Part shown: positions 28,712 to 36,646 of the stretch, in pieces
How positions within the stretch are numbered: position 1 is the stretch's first letter
Layout of the letters: the number at the start of each line of letters is the position of its first letter
NCBI GenBank assembly: GCA_963842335.1
Contig: CAWJGF010000028.1
Location: forward strand, 186,001-250,000
DNA: 64,000 nucleotides
Reading direction: 5' to 3'
Source: PALSA-600 sp963842335
GTDB lineage: Bacteria > Actinomycetota > Thermoleophilia > Gaiellales > Gaiellaceae
Program-made: the position numbers and the translations under genes
The notes under the pieces: model-generated
Databases searched by the model: none
What the model saw: only the letters and a program-made list of their open reading frames with translations
What the model was told of the DNA's origin: nothing

Positions 28712-28730
28712 AGTGTAGAGCCTCTAGGCT
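28712..28730. promoter_or_regulatory. Paired divergent -10 boxes of folD and HMG-CoA reductase
   Basis: TACACT on the minus strand (28717-28712) is 6 bases before the folD ATG; TAGGCT on the plus strand (28725-28730) is 6 bases before the ATG at 28737. The intervening inverted repeat AGAGCC-TCTA-GGCTCT spans 28717-28732. The 31-base gap therefore holds two complete leaderless promoters minus recognisable -35 boxes. Confidence 0.5.
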
Positions 28731-28736
28731 CTCCGA

Positions 28737-29924
28737 ATGCGCTGGCCCCGAAAGAACGACGCGGCGTCGATCGACGCCCGCCGGCAGGCGATGGGAATCG
28801 GCGGCGGTCTCGTCACCTCGGTCGACCTCGAGCCATTCGCGAGCGCCGCGGAATCGCTCGTGGGCGTCGCGATCATCCCCGTGTCTGCAGTGCCGGTCGA
28901 GATCGAGCTCGGCAGCTACGCGCTCTCCGACGACGGCGGAGTTGTCGAGACGGGACGCGAGACGGAGACGGTGCACGTTCCGCTCGCGCACACCGAGGGC
29001 GGCCTCACTGCGTCGATGACACGCGGCGCGCTCGCGGCGGGCCCCATCCGCACCTACATCCTGCATGACCTCATCACGCGCGCTTCGTGCTTCGTCTGCA
29101 AGGACGCCGGCGAGGCGGTCGCCCTGGCGCGCTGGGTCGACGGTGAGGTACCGGCGATGCAGGGGTGGCTCGCCTCCTCGGACGACGCGTCCCTGTCGCG
29201 TCGCGCGAAGCTGCGCGAGGTGAAGACGCACGTCGTCGGCCCGATGTGTCATGTGCTCTGGCAGTGGACGACTGGAGATGCGGTCGGGCCGAACATGATG
29301 ACGCGGAACTCCTATGCCCTGAACATGGCGTACGTGATGCAACGCGCTCCGGTCAAGCCCGAGCGGGCGATCCTCGAGGCAAACATGGGTGGCGACAAGA
29401 AGCCTTCCGCCGAGTTCTTCAAGTCCGGTCATGGGAAGACCGTCCTCGCCGAAGCGTTTCTTTCCGACGAGCAGATCCGCCGGGTGCTGCGCACGACCGC
29501 CGACGACCTCGCCGCGCTCTCATGGGCCGGCACTCACGGCTCGGTCGCGAGTGGCATGCAGTCTGTGGCATTCACGCCGGCGTCGGCAATCGCGGCGATC
29601 TTCGCCGCGACCGGGCAGGATCTCGGTATGGTCGGGACGAGCTCGATGGCACACGGCACGGCCCGCCGTGTCGAGGGTGGCCTGCAGGCAACGATCCGGT
29701 TCGGTGGCATCGAGGTCGGGACCGTGGGCGGAGGCACCACCTTGCCATCGGCACGCGACTGGCTCGACTCGATCGCCTGCGCAGGCAGCGGCAGGGTGTA
29801 CCGCTTCGCGCAGATCGTTGCGGCAGCGGCGCTGAGCCTCGAGATCAGCGCCTCGGCGGCAATGGCGACCGCGGGCAGCGAGAACTTCTTCCAGGCCCAC
29901 CACGAGCGCGGCGGCTTGCGGTGA
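28737..29924 (+). CDS. Hydroxymethylglutaryl-CoA reductase
   Basis: 395-residue HMG-CoA reductase, the committed step of the mevalonate route. The four catalytic residues are in place: E87 (HTEGGLTAS), K221 (GGDKKPS), D295 (GQDLGMVGTSS) and a C-terminal His (HHERGG, 388-389). The DKKP form of the lysine motif resembles biosynthetic class I enzymes. The mevalonate pathway is sporadic in actinobacteria; no other mevalonate gene lies nearby. Coupled by a GTGA overlap to a small monooxygenase-fold gene. ATG is 6 bases after TAGGCT. Confidence 0.9.
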   Translation: MRWPRKNDAASIDARRQAMGIGGGLVTSVDLEPFASAAESLVGVAIIPVSAVPVEIELGSYALSDDGGVVETGRETETVHVPLAHTEGGLTASMTRGALAAGPIRTYILHDLITRASCFVCKDAGEAVALARWVDGEVPAMQGWLASSDDASLSRRAKLREVKTHVVGPMCHVLWQWTTGDAVGPNMMTRNSYALNMAYVMQRAPVKPERAILEANMGGDKKPSAEFFKSGHGKTVLAEAFLSDEQIRRVLRTTADDLAALSWAGTHGSVASGMQSVAFTPASAIAAIFAATGQDLGMVGTSSMAHGTARRVEGGLQATIRFGGIEVGTVGGGTTLPSARDWLDSIACAGSGRVYRFAQIVAAAALSLEISASAAMATAGSENFFQAHHERGGLR

Positions 29925-30223
29925 TCGCGCTCGTCTTCCGCTACGACGCTCGGGACCCCGAGGAGTTCGAGCGCGCCTACGGCTCCGACGGCGAATGGGC
30001 GCAGTTCTTCCGGCAAGGAGCTGGCTACATCGGCACCGAGCTGCTGCGCGACATCGAGGAGCCCGACCGCTATATCGTCATCGACCGTTGGGAATCGCCC
30101 GAGGCCTACACCGCCTTCCTGGCAGAGCACGCTGACGAATACCTCCGCCGCAGCGACGATGCCCGCTTCTACTACCTGCAGGAACTGCGGATGGGCACGT
30201 TCGAGAACATCTGGGTCAAGTGA
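29921..30223 (+). CDS. ABM-fold (antibiotic biosynthesis monooxygenase-like) small protein
   Basis: 100 residues with the dimeric ferredoxin-like pattern: an N-terminal strand (IALVFRYDARDPEEFERAYG), GYIGTELLRDIEEPDRYIVIDRWESPEAYTAFLAEH and a C-terminal strand. The YIVIDRWESPEAY motif is typical of ABM/heme-degrading-like domains, which have varied roles. Start is GTG at 29921, overlapping the HMG-CoA reductase stop. Function with the reductase is unknown. Confidence 0.75.
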   Translation: MIALVFRYDARDPEEFERAYGSDGEWAQFFRQGAGYIGTELLRDIEEPDRYIVIDRWESPEAYTAFLAEHADEYLRRSDDARFYYLQELRMGTFENIWVK

Positions 30224-30357
30224 CAGCGGCGGGCAGGCGCGCCCGCGTGCGACACGCCGCCTACGGGACGCTGCGGGGAACGACGCAGGCCGACCCGAAG
30301 AAGTGGTGTCACAAGGAGCGATGATTAACCGCCATCGCGGCTGGACACATCCGGGAC

Positions 30358-31371
30358 ATGACTCAGCCCCCGACACCGCCGCACGATGCCTGGCCGACCC
30401 CCGACGCCCCGACCCTCGTCTCCCCAAGGGAGACAGTTGTCGGCGCTCCGACGCCGGTCGGGCCGCCGCCGGTCGACCCGCCGCCCGACCGCCGGATCGG
30501 CGCCGGCCTGCTGGTCGGCCTCGGCGCCGTCGCGCTCGTCGCGGTCGGCATCCTGCTCGCCTACCTACTGACCCACAGGGACGACGGCGGCACGACCACA
30601 GTCACGACCTCGGCGCTCGCAACCACACCGGTTGCCGCGAAAGTGGCCGTCCCCCACTTCGTCGGCCTGAAGGAGGCCGAAGCGCTGGTGCAGATAGGTC
30701 AGGCAGGCTTGAAACCCAAGGAGGTCTTCAAGACACAGGCATCCTCGCCCGGAGTCGTCCTCTCCCAGGCGCCGCGGCAAGGATCGGAGGTGGCCACGGG
30801 CTCGGTGGTGACGCTCGTCGTCGCCAAGGCACCCACCGGCACGACCGAGACGACAACCACTCCGACGACCACGACGGCGCAGACGACCACTGCGCCAACC
30901 ACGAGCACGCCCGCTACGACAACGACCGCGGCAGCACCACCGCCGCAACCGACGACCGCAACCATGCCCGACGTCTCGGGGCAGAAAGAAGCGAGCGCCG
31001 TCCAGGCGATGAACAAGGCCGGGATCCTGGCCAGCCTCGTCTTCGTCCCGAGTTCGGATCCGCTCGGGACGGTCGTGCAGGGCGCGAAGTCAGCCGGGAC
31101 GGCTGTCCCGTACCACTCGCACGTTCAGCTCAACCTCTCCAAGGGGCCCAACGCGAGCACGAACGCGCAGGTGCCGAACGTCGTCGGCCGGACACTCACG
31201 CAGGCGCTGAGCTCCCTGAACGGCGCGCACCTGAGGCTGATCTTCCTCAAGCTTCCCGTGACGTCGAAGGCACAGGCCGGGAAGATCGCGCAGCAGTCGC
31301 CCGTCGGCGGCGGCCAAGCTCCGGAGAACGCGCAGGTCCTCGTGTACCTCGGCGCCTTCCGGGCGCCTTAG
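30358..31371 (+). CDS. Membrane-anchored PASTA-domain protein
   Basis: 337 residues. A Pro-rich cytoplasmic N-terminus (about 1-45), one membrane helix (about 47-70), a PASTA domain (VPHFVGLKEAEALVQIGQAGL), a Thr/Ala/Pro-rich linker (about 160-200), then two more PASTA domains (MPDVSGQKEASAVQAMNKAG; VPNVVGRTLTQALSSLNGA). PASTA domains bind peptidoglycan or muropeptides. It resembles the outer half of an actinobacterial PknB kinase but has no kinase domain, so a sensor or wall-binding role is inferred. Confidence 0.85.
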   Translation: MTQPPTPPHDAWPTPDAPTLVSPRETVVGAPTPVGPPPVDPPPDRRIGAGLLVGLGAVALVAVGILLAYLLTHRDDGGTTTVTTSALATTPVAAKVAVPHFVGLKEAEALVQIGQAGLKPKEVFKTQASSPGVVLSQAPRQGSEVATGSVVTLVVAKAPTGTTETTTTPTTTTAQTTTAPTTSTPATTTTAAAPPPQPTTATMPDVSGQKEASAVQAMNKAGILASLVFVPSSDPLGTVVQGAKSAGTAVPYHSHVQLNLSKGPNASTNAQVPNVVGRTLTQALSSLNGAHLRLIFLKLPVTSKAQAGKIAQQSPVGGGQAPENAQVLVYLGAFRAP

Positions 31372-31375
31372 CCGG

Positions 31376-32260
31376 TTACCAGCCGCGTGTCTCGAGCAAC
31401 TGGCTCGGATCGAGCGACTGCGTCGAGATGCCGACCATCGCCTCGCCGAGCCCGGAGGAGACACGCGCGAGGACGTCCGCGTCGAGGTAGTGCGTCGTCG
31501 CCTCGACGATCGCGCGGGCGCGCTGCGACGGGTTCCCCGACTTGAAGATCCCGGAGCCCACGAAGACGCCGTCCGCGCCGAGCTGCATACAGAGCGACGC
31601 GTCGGCGGGTGTTGCGATGCCACCGGCGGTGAACGTCACGACCGGAAGCCGCCCGTTCTCGGCCACCCACTTCACGAGCTCGTACGGAGCCTGGAGGTTC
31701 TTCGCCTCCGCGTAGAGCTCCTCGCTCCGGAGCGACTGCAGCCGACGGATGCCGCCGAACACGGAGCGCATGTGCGTGACCGCGTTGACGATGTCGCCGG
31801 TGCCCGCCTCGCCTTTCGTGCGGATCATCGCGGCGCCTTCGGCGATGCGCCGGAGCGCCTCACCGAGGTTCGTGCAGCCGCAGACGAAGGGGATCGTGAA
31901 CTGCCATTTGTCGACGTGATGTTCGAGGTCGGCAGGCGTCAGCACCTCTGATTCGTCGATGTAGTCGATCTCGAGGGACTGGAGGATCTGCGCCTCGGCG
32001 AAGTGACCGATGCGACATTTCGCCATCACGGGGATCGTCACCGCTTCCTGGATCCCGCGGACCATGTCCGGATCGGACATCCGGGCGACGCCGCCGTCGC
32101 GACGGATGTCGGCGGGCACACGCTCGAGTGCCATCACAGCGCACGCCCCGGCCTCCTCGGCGATCTTCGCCTGCTCGGCGTCGACCACGTCCATGATCAC
32201 GCCGCCCTTCAGCATCTCGGCAAGGCCGCTCTTGACCCGCATCGTCCCGATCTCATGCAT
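31376..32260 (-). CDS. pdxS: Pyridoxal 5'-phosphate synthase, lyase subunit
   Basis: 294-residue PLP synthase subunit condensing ribose 5-phosphate, glyceraldehyde 3-phosphate and ammonia. Key residues are in register with Bacillus PdxS: D24, K81 (VMAKCRIGHF) and K149 (IRTKGEAGTG); FVGSGIFKSGNP forms the phosphate site. The glutaminase partner pdxT is not in this window. ATG at 32260 lies 5 bases after the DUF1385 gene stop and 7 bases after TATCCT. Confidence 0.98.
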   Translation of the reverse strand: MHEIGTMRVKSGLAEMLKGGVIMDVVDAEQAKIAEEAGACAVMALERVPADIRRDGGVARMSDPDMVRGIQEAVTIPVMAKCRIGHFAEAQILQSLEIDYIDESEVLTPADLEHHVDKWQFTIPFVCGCTNLGEALRRIAEGAAMIRTKGEAGTGDIVNAVTHMRSVFGGIRRLQSLRSEELYAEAKNLQAPYELVKWVAENGRLPVVTFTAGGIATPADASLCMQLGADGVFVGSGIFKSGNPSQRARAIVEATTHYLDADVLARVSSGLGEAMVGISTQSLDPSQLLETRGW

Positions 32261-32265
32261 CGGCG

Positions 32266-33045
32266 TCAGGATAGCTCGCGCGCGAGCACGGCTGCGACGG
32301 CCCGTAGCGCGACCTGGGTCTCGTCGAGGCGCGGCTCGCGCGTCGTCAGGCGCTGCAGCGCAAGTCCCGGAAGCAGGAACGCATGCCAGAAGCGACGCGA
32401 CGAACGCTGCACGAGGCGCCAGAGCTCCATCGTCAGCGCGAGCGAGAAAACGAGTACGACAACCGGTGTCCAGAACGCCGGTGCAAACGGCAGCGCCCGG
32501 TCGGCGAGGAAGGTGACGGGCAGTGCGAGCGCCGCGAAGTTCGTGCCGCAGCGTGGCGAGAAGCGCGTCGGCTTCGCCGCGCCGTCCCACGTGGCCGTCA
32601 GTCGGTGCTCCTCGACCGCCGCGATCGCACGGTGCTCTGCTCCGTGCAGGTGAAGTGCCCGTCCGCGCAGGATCGTGAAGAGGAGGGCGAGTGAGAGCAC
32701 GATTCCGGAGATCGTCGACCATGGCCCCGACACGAGCGCGAGCACGATCGGCGACAGCACGGCCGCGAGAATCAACAACCGCTCGCGACGCGGCGCCACG
32801 CCCTCGCGCCGAAAGATCGGCGAGAGCGATGCCGCGAGGCGTGTGAGTCCGCGGGCAAACGGCAGATGATGCAGAAACTCGGGCGGGCTCGGCATGAGTC
32901 CTTCGCGCAACGAGCCGTCGGTACCGGCGAACGCCCAGTAGTGCTCGCTGACGATCACGACCCCATTCGGGCGAGCCATCCCGCCGAGGCGCGGCAGCGC
33001 GAGCACGCCGTCTGCCACGCCCAGCTGCTGGCGCGTCTCTCCCAT
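32266..33045 (-). CDS. DUF1385-family membrane protein
   Basis: About 259 residues. N-terminal LPRLGGMARPNGVVIVSEHYWAFAG and the central LHGAEHRAIAAVEE followed by SPRCGTNFAAL match the DUF1385 family, a widespread group of unknown function with an AEHK-like motif and a CGT motif. Two hydrophobic pairs (about 100-135 and 180-215) flank the conserved centre. The ATG at 33045 is preferred over in-frame codons that run through a hairpin upstream. Probably cotranscribed with pdxS. Confidence 0.75.
   Translation of the reverse strand: MGETRQQLGVADGVLALPRLGGMARPNGVVIVSEHYWAFAGTDGSLREGLMPSPPEFLHHLPFARGLTRLAASLSPIFRREGVAPRRERLLILAAVLSPIVLALVSGPWSTISGIVLSLALLFTILRGRALHLHGAEHRAIAAVEEHRLTATWDGAAKPTRFSPRCGTNFAALALPVTFLADRALPFAPAFWTPVVVLVFSLALTMELWRLVQRSSRRFWHAFLLPGLALQRLTTREPRLDETQVALRAVAAVLARELS
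32268..32273 (-). promoter_or_regulatory. -10 box of pdxS
   Basis: TATCCT inside the last codons of the DUF1385 gene, 7 bases before the pdxS ATG; would give a leaderless pdxS message in addition to any read-through. Confidence 0.4.
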
Positions 33046-33068
33046 CGGACCGTTGTAGCGCACGAGGA

Positions 33069-33092
33069 GCCGCCCCGCTTGGGCGGGGCGGC
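33069..33092. terminator. Perfect GC-rich hairpin
   Basis: GCCGCCCCGC / GCGGGGCGGC, a 10-base perfect inverted repeat with a 4-base loop, between the 25-residue gene and the DUF1385 gene. No U-run follows on the minus strand, so it may be a weak terminator or an mRNA-stabilising hairpin. Confidence 0.5.
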
Positions 33093-33126
33093 CCATAAAA
33101 CGCGTGCCGTGGTCCTAGTGGTGCGG

Positions 33127-33204
33127 CTACCAGACGCTGCGCGAAAAGAACCCGAGCAGCGCGAGGACGAGCACGACAATCAGGATAATCCAGAGAATTC
33201 CCAT
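33127..33204 (-). CDS. 25-residue hydrophobic membrane peptide
   Basis: A short frame reading MGILWIILIVVLVLALLGFF followed by SRSVW and a stop. It is one membrane helix with a short polar tail, like the tiny hydrophobic proteins (DUF3309-like and similar) often found free-standing in bacteria. AAAGGGGGC lies about 12 bases upstream of the ATG as a ribosome-binding site. A hairpin follows 35 bases after the stop. Confidence 0.5.
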   Translation of the reverse strand: MGILWIILIVVLVLALLGFFSRSVW

Positions 33205-33248
33205 GTGGTTGGTTGCCCCCTTTCCGATTTCCAAGGGGAAAACGATTC

Positions 33249-34313
33249 TCAGGCCCGCGCGGATACGGGCAGCAGGCGACCGATCGCCGGGTCGACCCCC
33301 CAGGCATCACGGAGCTCCGCATACTCGGCCGCGGCCCGCGCCGCGCGCGCCTCGGACGGGGCGCGTTGAGCACGCAGCATCACGTTCTTCGCCGTGTGCT
33401 CGGCCGAGATGAACTCCATCACCTCGACGCGATACCCGAGCGTCTCGAGCGCAGCCGCGCGCAAGGCATCGGTGACGAGGTCGGCCTGACGGCCGAGCAG
33501 GAGACCGTGGCGCAGCAGCGCGTTCTTGTCCTGCTGCGAGATCTGGGCGGCGAGCTCATGGTGGCAGCAGGGAGCGACGACGATCGCCTCGGCGCCGAGG
33601 CGCACGCCCGCCGCGATCGCCTCGTCGGTGGCTGTGTCGCACGCGTGCAAGCTGACGAGAAGGTCGATCGGCTCGGCGCTCTCGTAGGCCGCAATCGTGG
33701 TCGTCTCAAAGTGGGCCTCGTCGTAGCCGAGCCCCTCCGCGATCGCCTGCACTGTCTCGATCACCTGCGGGTTTGCGTCGAGCCCCACGAGGTCGACGCG
33801 CGTTCCGACCTCGCGACCGTACGCAACGAGCGCAAGACTCATGTAGGCCTTGCCGCAACCGGCATCGACGACCCGGATGCGCTCGCGCTTCCAGACCGGC
33901 AGCGTGCGGAGCAGCTCGATGTAGTGCTGCACCTGCCGCTCCTTGTCGCGGCCGATCTTCGTCGCCCTGAAGAGCGGATGGTCTCCGGGCAACGCCTGCA
34001 CCCGGGAGCGGTCATGCTCGGCCGCGGGCACCGCAGCCGAGGACGGCTTGCCGCGCGAGACGAGCCACCGCCCTTTCTTCGTCCGGCGGGCGTGAATGTC
34101 GCCGTCGGGAGCGAGCAAGTGGACGTTGCGCGCCCGCTCGAGCAGCGCGTCGAGCCGCGCAGGCCAGTCTTCGCGCGGCACGGTCTCGGTGCGGGCGCCG
34201 TCGACGACCTTTATCGCAGGGCCGCGACGCAGCGACACCGGCGTCGCGGTGACGCCGTCGACGACGAGCTTGCGCCAGCCGTCGCCGAGTGCGAGTTCAC
34301 GCAACTGCTCCAC
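33249..34313 (-). CDS. Class I SAM-dependent methyltransferase
   Basis: 354 residues. An N-terminal domain of about 130 residues precedes a Rossmann methyltransferase: motif I is VVDAGCGKAYMSLAL near residue 148, then VDLVGLDANP, and SLHACDTATDEAI followed by APCCHHELA. The SLHACDxAT and PCCH motifs match the Methyltransf_32 group, several of which act on RNA. The substrate is unknown. GTG at 34313 overlaps the upstream nuclease gene by 17 bases. Confidence 0.8.
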   Translation of the reverse strand: MEQLRELALGDGWRKLVVDGVTATPVSLRRGPAIKVVDGARTETVPREDWPARLDALLERARNVHLLAPDGDIHARRTKKGRWLVSRGKPSSAAVPAAEHDRSRVQALPGDHPLFRATKIGRDKERQVQHYIELLRTLPVWKRERIRVVDAGCGKAYMSLALVAYGREVGTRVDLVGLDANPQVIETVQAIAEGLGYDEAHFETTTIAAYESAEPIDLLVSLHACDTATDEAIAAGVRLGAEAIVVAPCCHHELAAQISQQDKNALLRHGLLLGRQADLVTDALRAAALETLGYRVEVMEFISAEHTAKNVMLRAQRAPSEARAARAAAEYAELRDAWGVDPAIGRLLPVSARA

Positions 34314-35928
34314 GGATGGAGTGTAGAAGCGGGATCACTTCCAGCTCGGGCGGCGGCCGGCGCAGGAAGGATGCGATCACGAGCAGATCGTCGGCTGCCT
34401 CGGGCCCGAGCGTCGGCTCCGCCCGCGCGACTGCGGCGAGGCCGGCCTGCCATTCGAGACCTTGCGGCCCCTGGAAGGGGCGGGCACAGACGACCCGCCC
34501 CTTCGCGACGTAGAACGCCCGCCGCCGTCCCTCGTCCTCTGCCGGCGCGACGAGGCAGACGGCAAGCTCTCGCAGTCGGCGCAGGCGCTCGAGCTCGGCG
34601 ACCACCTCTTCAAGGGCCTCCATCCGGTCTCGCAGGCGGGCCGCGTCCTCGAAGCGAAGCTCACGGGCGAGACGCTTCAGCTTCAGGCGCAGCTTCGGAA
34701 GCGCCTCGGCGGGCGTCTCCCACTCCACGCCCTCCAGCGCCCGGGCGGCGAGTTGCGCGCGCTTTCGGCTTCGCAGCGGGCCGAATGCGCTCGGCTGTGA
34801 CGAGCAGACGACCCCGTCGCCGCGCCGGCGAAGGTAGAGGTAGCGATCGGGCCGCGCCGAGCGCGCATTGGCGGGCGGCCGGAGCTCGCGGATCAGCCGG
34901 AGCTCCTCGAGCGACGCCTCGAGCTCCGAACCCATGATGCGCCATTCGATCCGCTCGAGCGCCGCCAGGGCGCTCTCCACCGCGGGACGCTGCCGGTCGG
35001 AGCGGAAGTACGAGCGCAACCGTGCGCGCAGGTCGCGCGCCTTGCCGACGTAGAGCACCTGGTCGTGCACGTCGCGGAAGAGGTAGACCCCGGGGCGTTG
35101 CGGTGCGCCGAACGCGAGGTTGCGCTTGCGATGCACGCGCCGTGGCCTCGTTGCGGCAAGCTCGACGAGGTCGCCGACTGTGCGTGCACCCCGCTCCTGT
35201 GCCATTCCGATCAACCGCACCAGGATCTCTGCGGTCGCCTCCGCGTCGGGCAAGGCCCGGTGACAGGGTCGCGCGTCCGTGATGAACCGGTGGGCGAGAG
35301 CAGCGAGGTTCGCCGGTTGTCGGCCGAGCAGGCGGCGGGCGAGCCCGACCGTATCGACGACCGTCGACCCGACCCGGCGTCCGGTCAGGCGCATCGTCTC
35401 GTTGTCGAGGAACGCCATGTCGAAGCGCGCGTTATGAGCCACGAGAACCGCGTCACCGGCGAACGCGAGGAACCGCCTCACCCCGGCCCCAACCGGAGGC
35501 GCCCGTCGCAGCTCCTCGTCCCGCAGCCCGGTGAGCGCCGCGACGGTCGGCTGCAGGCGCGCCCCGGGATTCGCCAAGGTCTGGAACCGCTCGCCCAGCT
35601 CGAGACCCTGCACCCGCACCGCCCCGATCTCGCACGGCCGTGCCGTCCCGGGGCGAAGCCCGGTCGTCTCGAGGTCGAAGACGACGAACGTCGCCTGCTC
35701 GAGCAGGAGCTCCTCACCGGGCGCCGCGGCGAGCGCGACCAGATTCCCCGCCCAACGCAGTCGCGCGTCGTCGCGCACCGCCTCGTCCAGCAGGGAGCGC
35801 GCGAGCCCGACGGGGATCGAGCTGCCGAGCTTCAGAACGAGCCGCGCGGCGTCCTCTGCCGCCACCGGACCGCGCCGCTCCTCGACGAGCTCGACCAGCC
35901 GGTCCGCCGAATCCAGGCAGAGCTGCAT
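34297..35928 (-). CDS. DEDDh exonuclease fused to UvrC-like GIY-YIG and UVR domains
   Basis: 543-residue repair nuclease in three parts. (1) An N-terminal segment, then a DEDDh 3'-5' exonuclease like DNA Pol III epsilon: FVVFDLETTGL (D85, E87) and the His-Asp pair of HRALPDAEAT. (2) A GIY-YIG domain at about 285-365: PGVYLF, VLYVGKARDLRARLRSYF. (3) A UVR helix pair near 440 (LARELRFEDAARLRDRMEAL). The fusion resembles mycobacterial UvrC-like/Cho proteins that incise damaged DNA. The promoter contains a perfect LexA box, so SOS control is expected. ATG is 6 bases after TAGGCT. Confidence 0.9.
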   Translation of the reverse strand: MQLCLDSADRLVELVEERRGPVAAEDAARLVLKLGSSIPVGLARSLLDEAVRDDARLRWAGNLVALAAAPGEELLLEQATFVVFDLETTGLRPGTARPCEIGAVRVQGLELGERFQTLANPGARLQPTVAALTGLRDEELRRAPPVGAGVRRFLAFAGDAVLVAHNARFDMAFLDNETMRLTGRRVGSTVVDTVGLARRLLGRQPANLAALAHRFITDARPCHRALPDAEATAEILVRLIGMAQERGARTVGDLVELAATRPRRVHRKRNLAFGAPQRPGVYLFRDVHDQVLYVGKARDLRARLRSYFRSDRQRPAVESALAALERIEWRIMGSELEASLEELRLIRELRPPANARSARPDRYLYLRRRGDGVVCSSQPSAFGPLRSRKRAQLAARALEGVEWETPAEALPKLRLKLKRLARELRFEDAARLRDRMEALEEVVAELERLRRLRELAVCLVAPAEDEGRRRAFYVAKGRVVCARPFQGPQGLEWQAGLAAVARAEPTLGPEAADDLLVIASFLRRPPPELEVIPLLHSIRGAVA

Positions 35929-35934
35929 CGGACG

Positions 35935-35963
35935 AGCCTAGTACGAACAGGTGTTCGTGTCCA
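35935..35963 (-). promoter_or_regulatory. LexA (SOS) box inside a full promoter
   Basis: -35 TGGACA (35963-35958), 17-base spacer, -10 TAGGCT (35940-35935), then 6 bases to the ATG. The spacer contains the perfect palindrome CGAACAGGTGTTCG (35944-35957), matching the Gram-positive/actinobacterial LexA consensus CGAAC-N4-GTTCG. A bound repressor would block polymerase directly. Confidence 0.85.
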
Positions 35964-35979
35964 GAGCGTTATTGCCGGC

Positions 35980-36573
35980 TCAGTTGCTCGAACGGATTCG
36001 CAGCCCTCCCACCAGTGTGGCCGTGAGCTCGCGCTCGGCCGTGGCGACTGCAGCCGCCGTGTCGGGCAGCTGTCCGAGCACCCACCCGGTGAGGACCTCC
36101 TCCAGCCCGCCGTAGAGCATCCAGGCGGCGATCTGAGGGTCGAGATCGGCACGGAACGTCCCTTCCGCCTGGCCCCGGACGATGATCCTCTGCAGGCTCG
36201 AGAAGGCCTGCCCGATCTCGTCGAGCTCGTCGGTGATATGCGGGCTACGGGTGATCTCGCGGACGAGCAGGCGCACGAGGTCGGGGTCGTCCCGCCAGGT
36301 CCGGAGGACGATCTTCACGACCAACTCGAGCTGGTCCGGCGCTGTCTGCCCGGTCCTCTCGGCGAGCGCGACCGCCGCCAGCAACCGGCCCCAGCCCTCG
36401 CGGAAGACTGCCTCGAGGACCGCCTCCTTCGAGCCGAAGTAGTGGTAGACGAGCCCGTAGGCGACGCCCGCCTCCTTGGCCACGTCGCCCACCCGCGAGG
36501 CGTCATACCCCTGGCGGGCGAAGACGCGAACGGCGGCATCCAGGATCAGGCGCCGCTTGGCGTCGGCAGGCAC
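35980..36573 (-). CDS. TetR-family transcriptional regulator
   Basis: 197 residues. N-terminal helix-turn-helix: ILDAAVRVFARQGYDASRVGDVAKEAGVAYGLVYHYFGSKEAVL at about 9-52. The all-helical C-terminal ligand domain contains an aromatic-rich stretch (YGGLEEVLTGWVLGQL). Ligand and targets are unknown; the divergent membrane gene at 36647 is the obvious local candidate. GTG is 6 bases after TAGGGT. Confidence 0.92.
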   Translation of the reverse strand: MPADAKRRLILDAAVRVFARQGYDASRVGDVAKEAGVAYGLVYHYFGSKEAVLEAVFREGWGRLLAAVALAERTGQTAPDQLELVVKIVLRTWRDDPDLVRLLVREITRSPHITDELDEIGQAFSSLQRIIVRGQAEGTFRADLDPQIAAWMLYGGLEEVLTGWVLGQLPDTAAAVATAERELTATLVGGLRIRSSN

Positions 36574-36579
36574 GCGCGA

Positions 36580-36585
36580 ACCCTA
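36580..36585 (-). promoter_or_regulatory. -10 box of the TetR gene
   Basis: TAGGGT with 6 bases to the GTG at 36573; leaderless arrangement. No palindromic operator is evident in the 73-base gap. Confidence 0.4.
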
Positions 36586-36646
36586 CTTCCCGCCCTGGCA
36601 GGGTCTCCGCGCCAGGAGTCCGGGACCCCGCCGAGAACTTGCGTTC

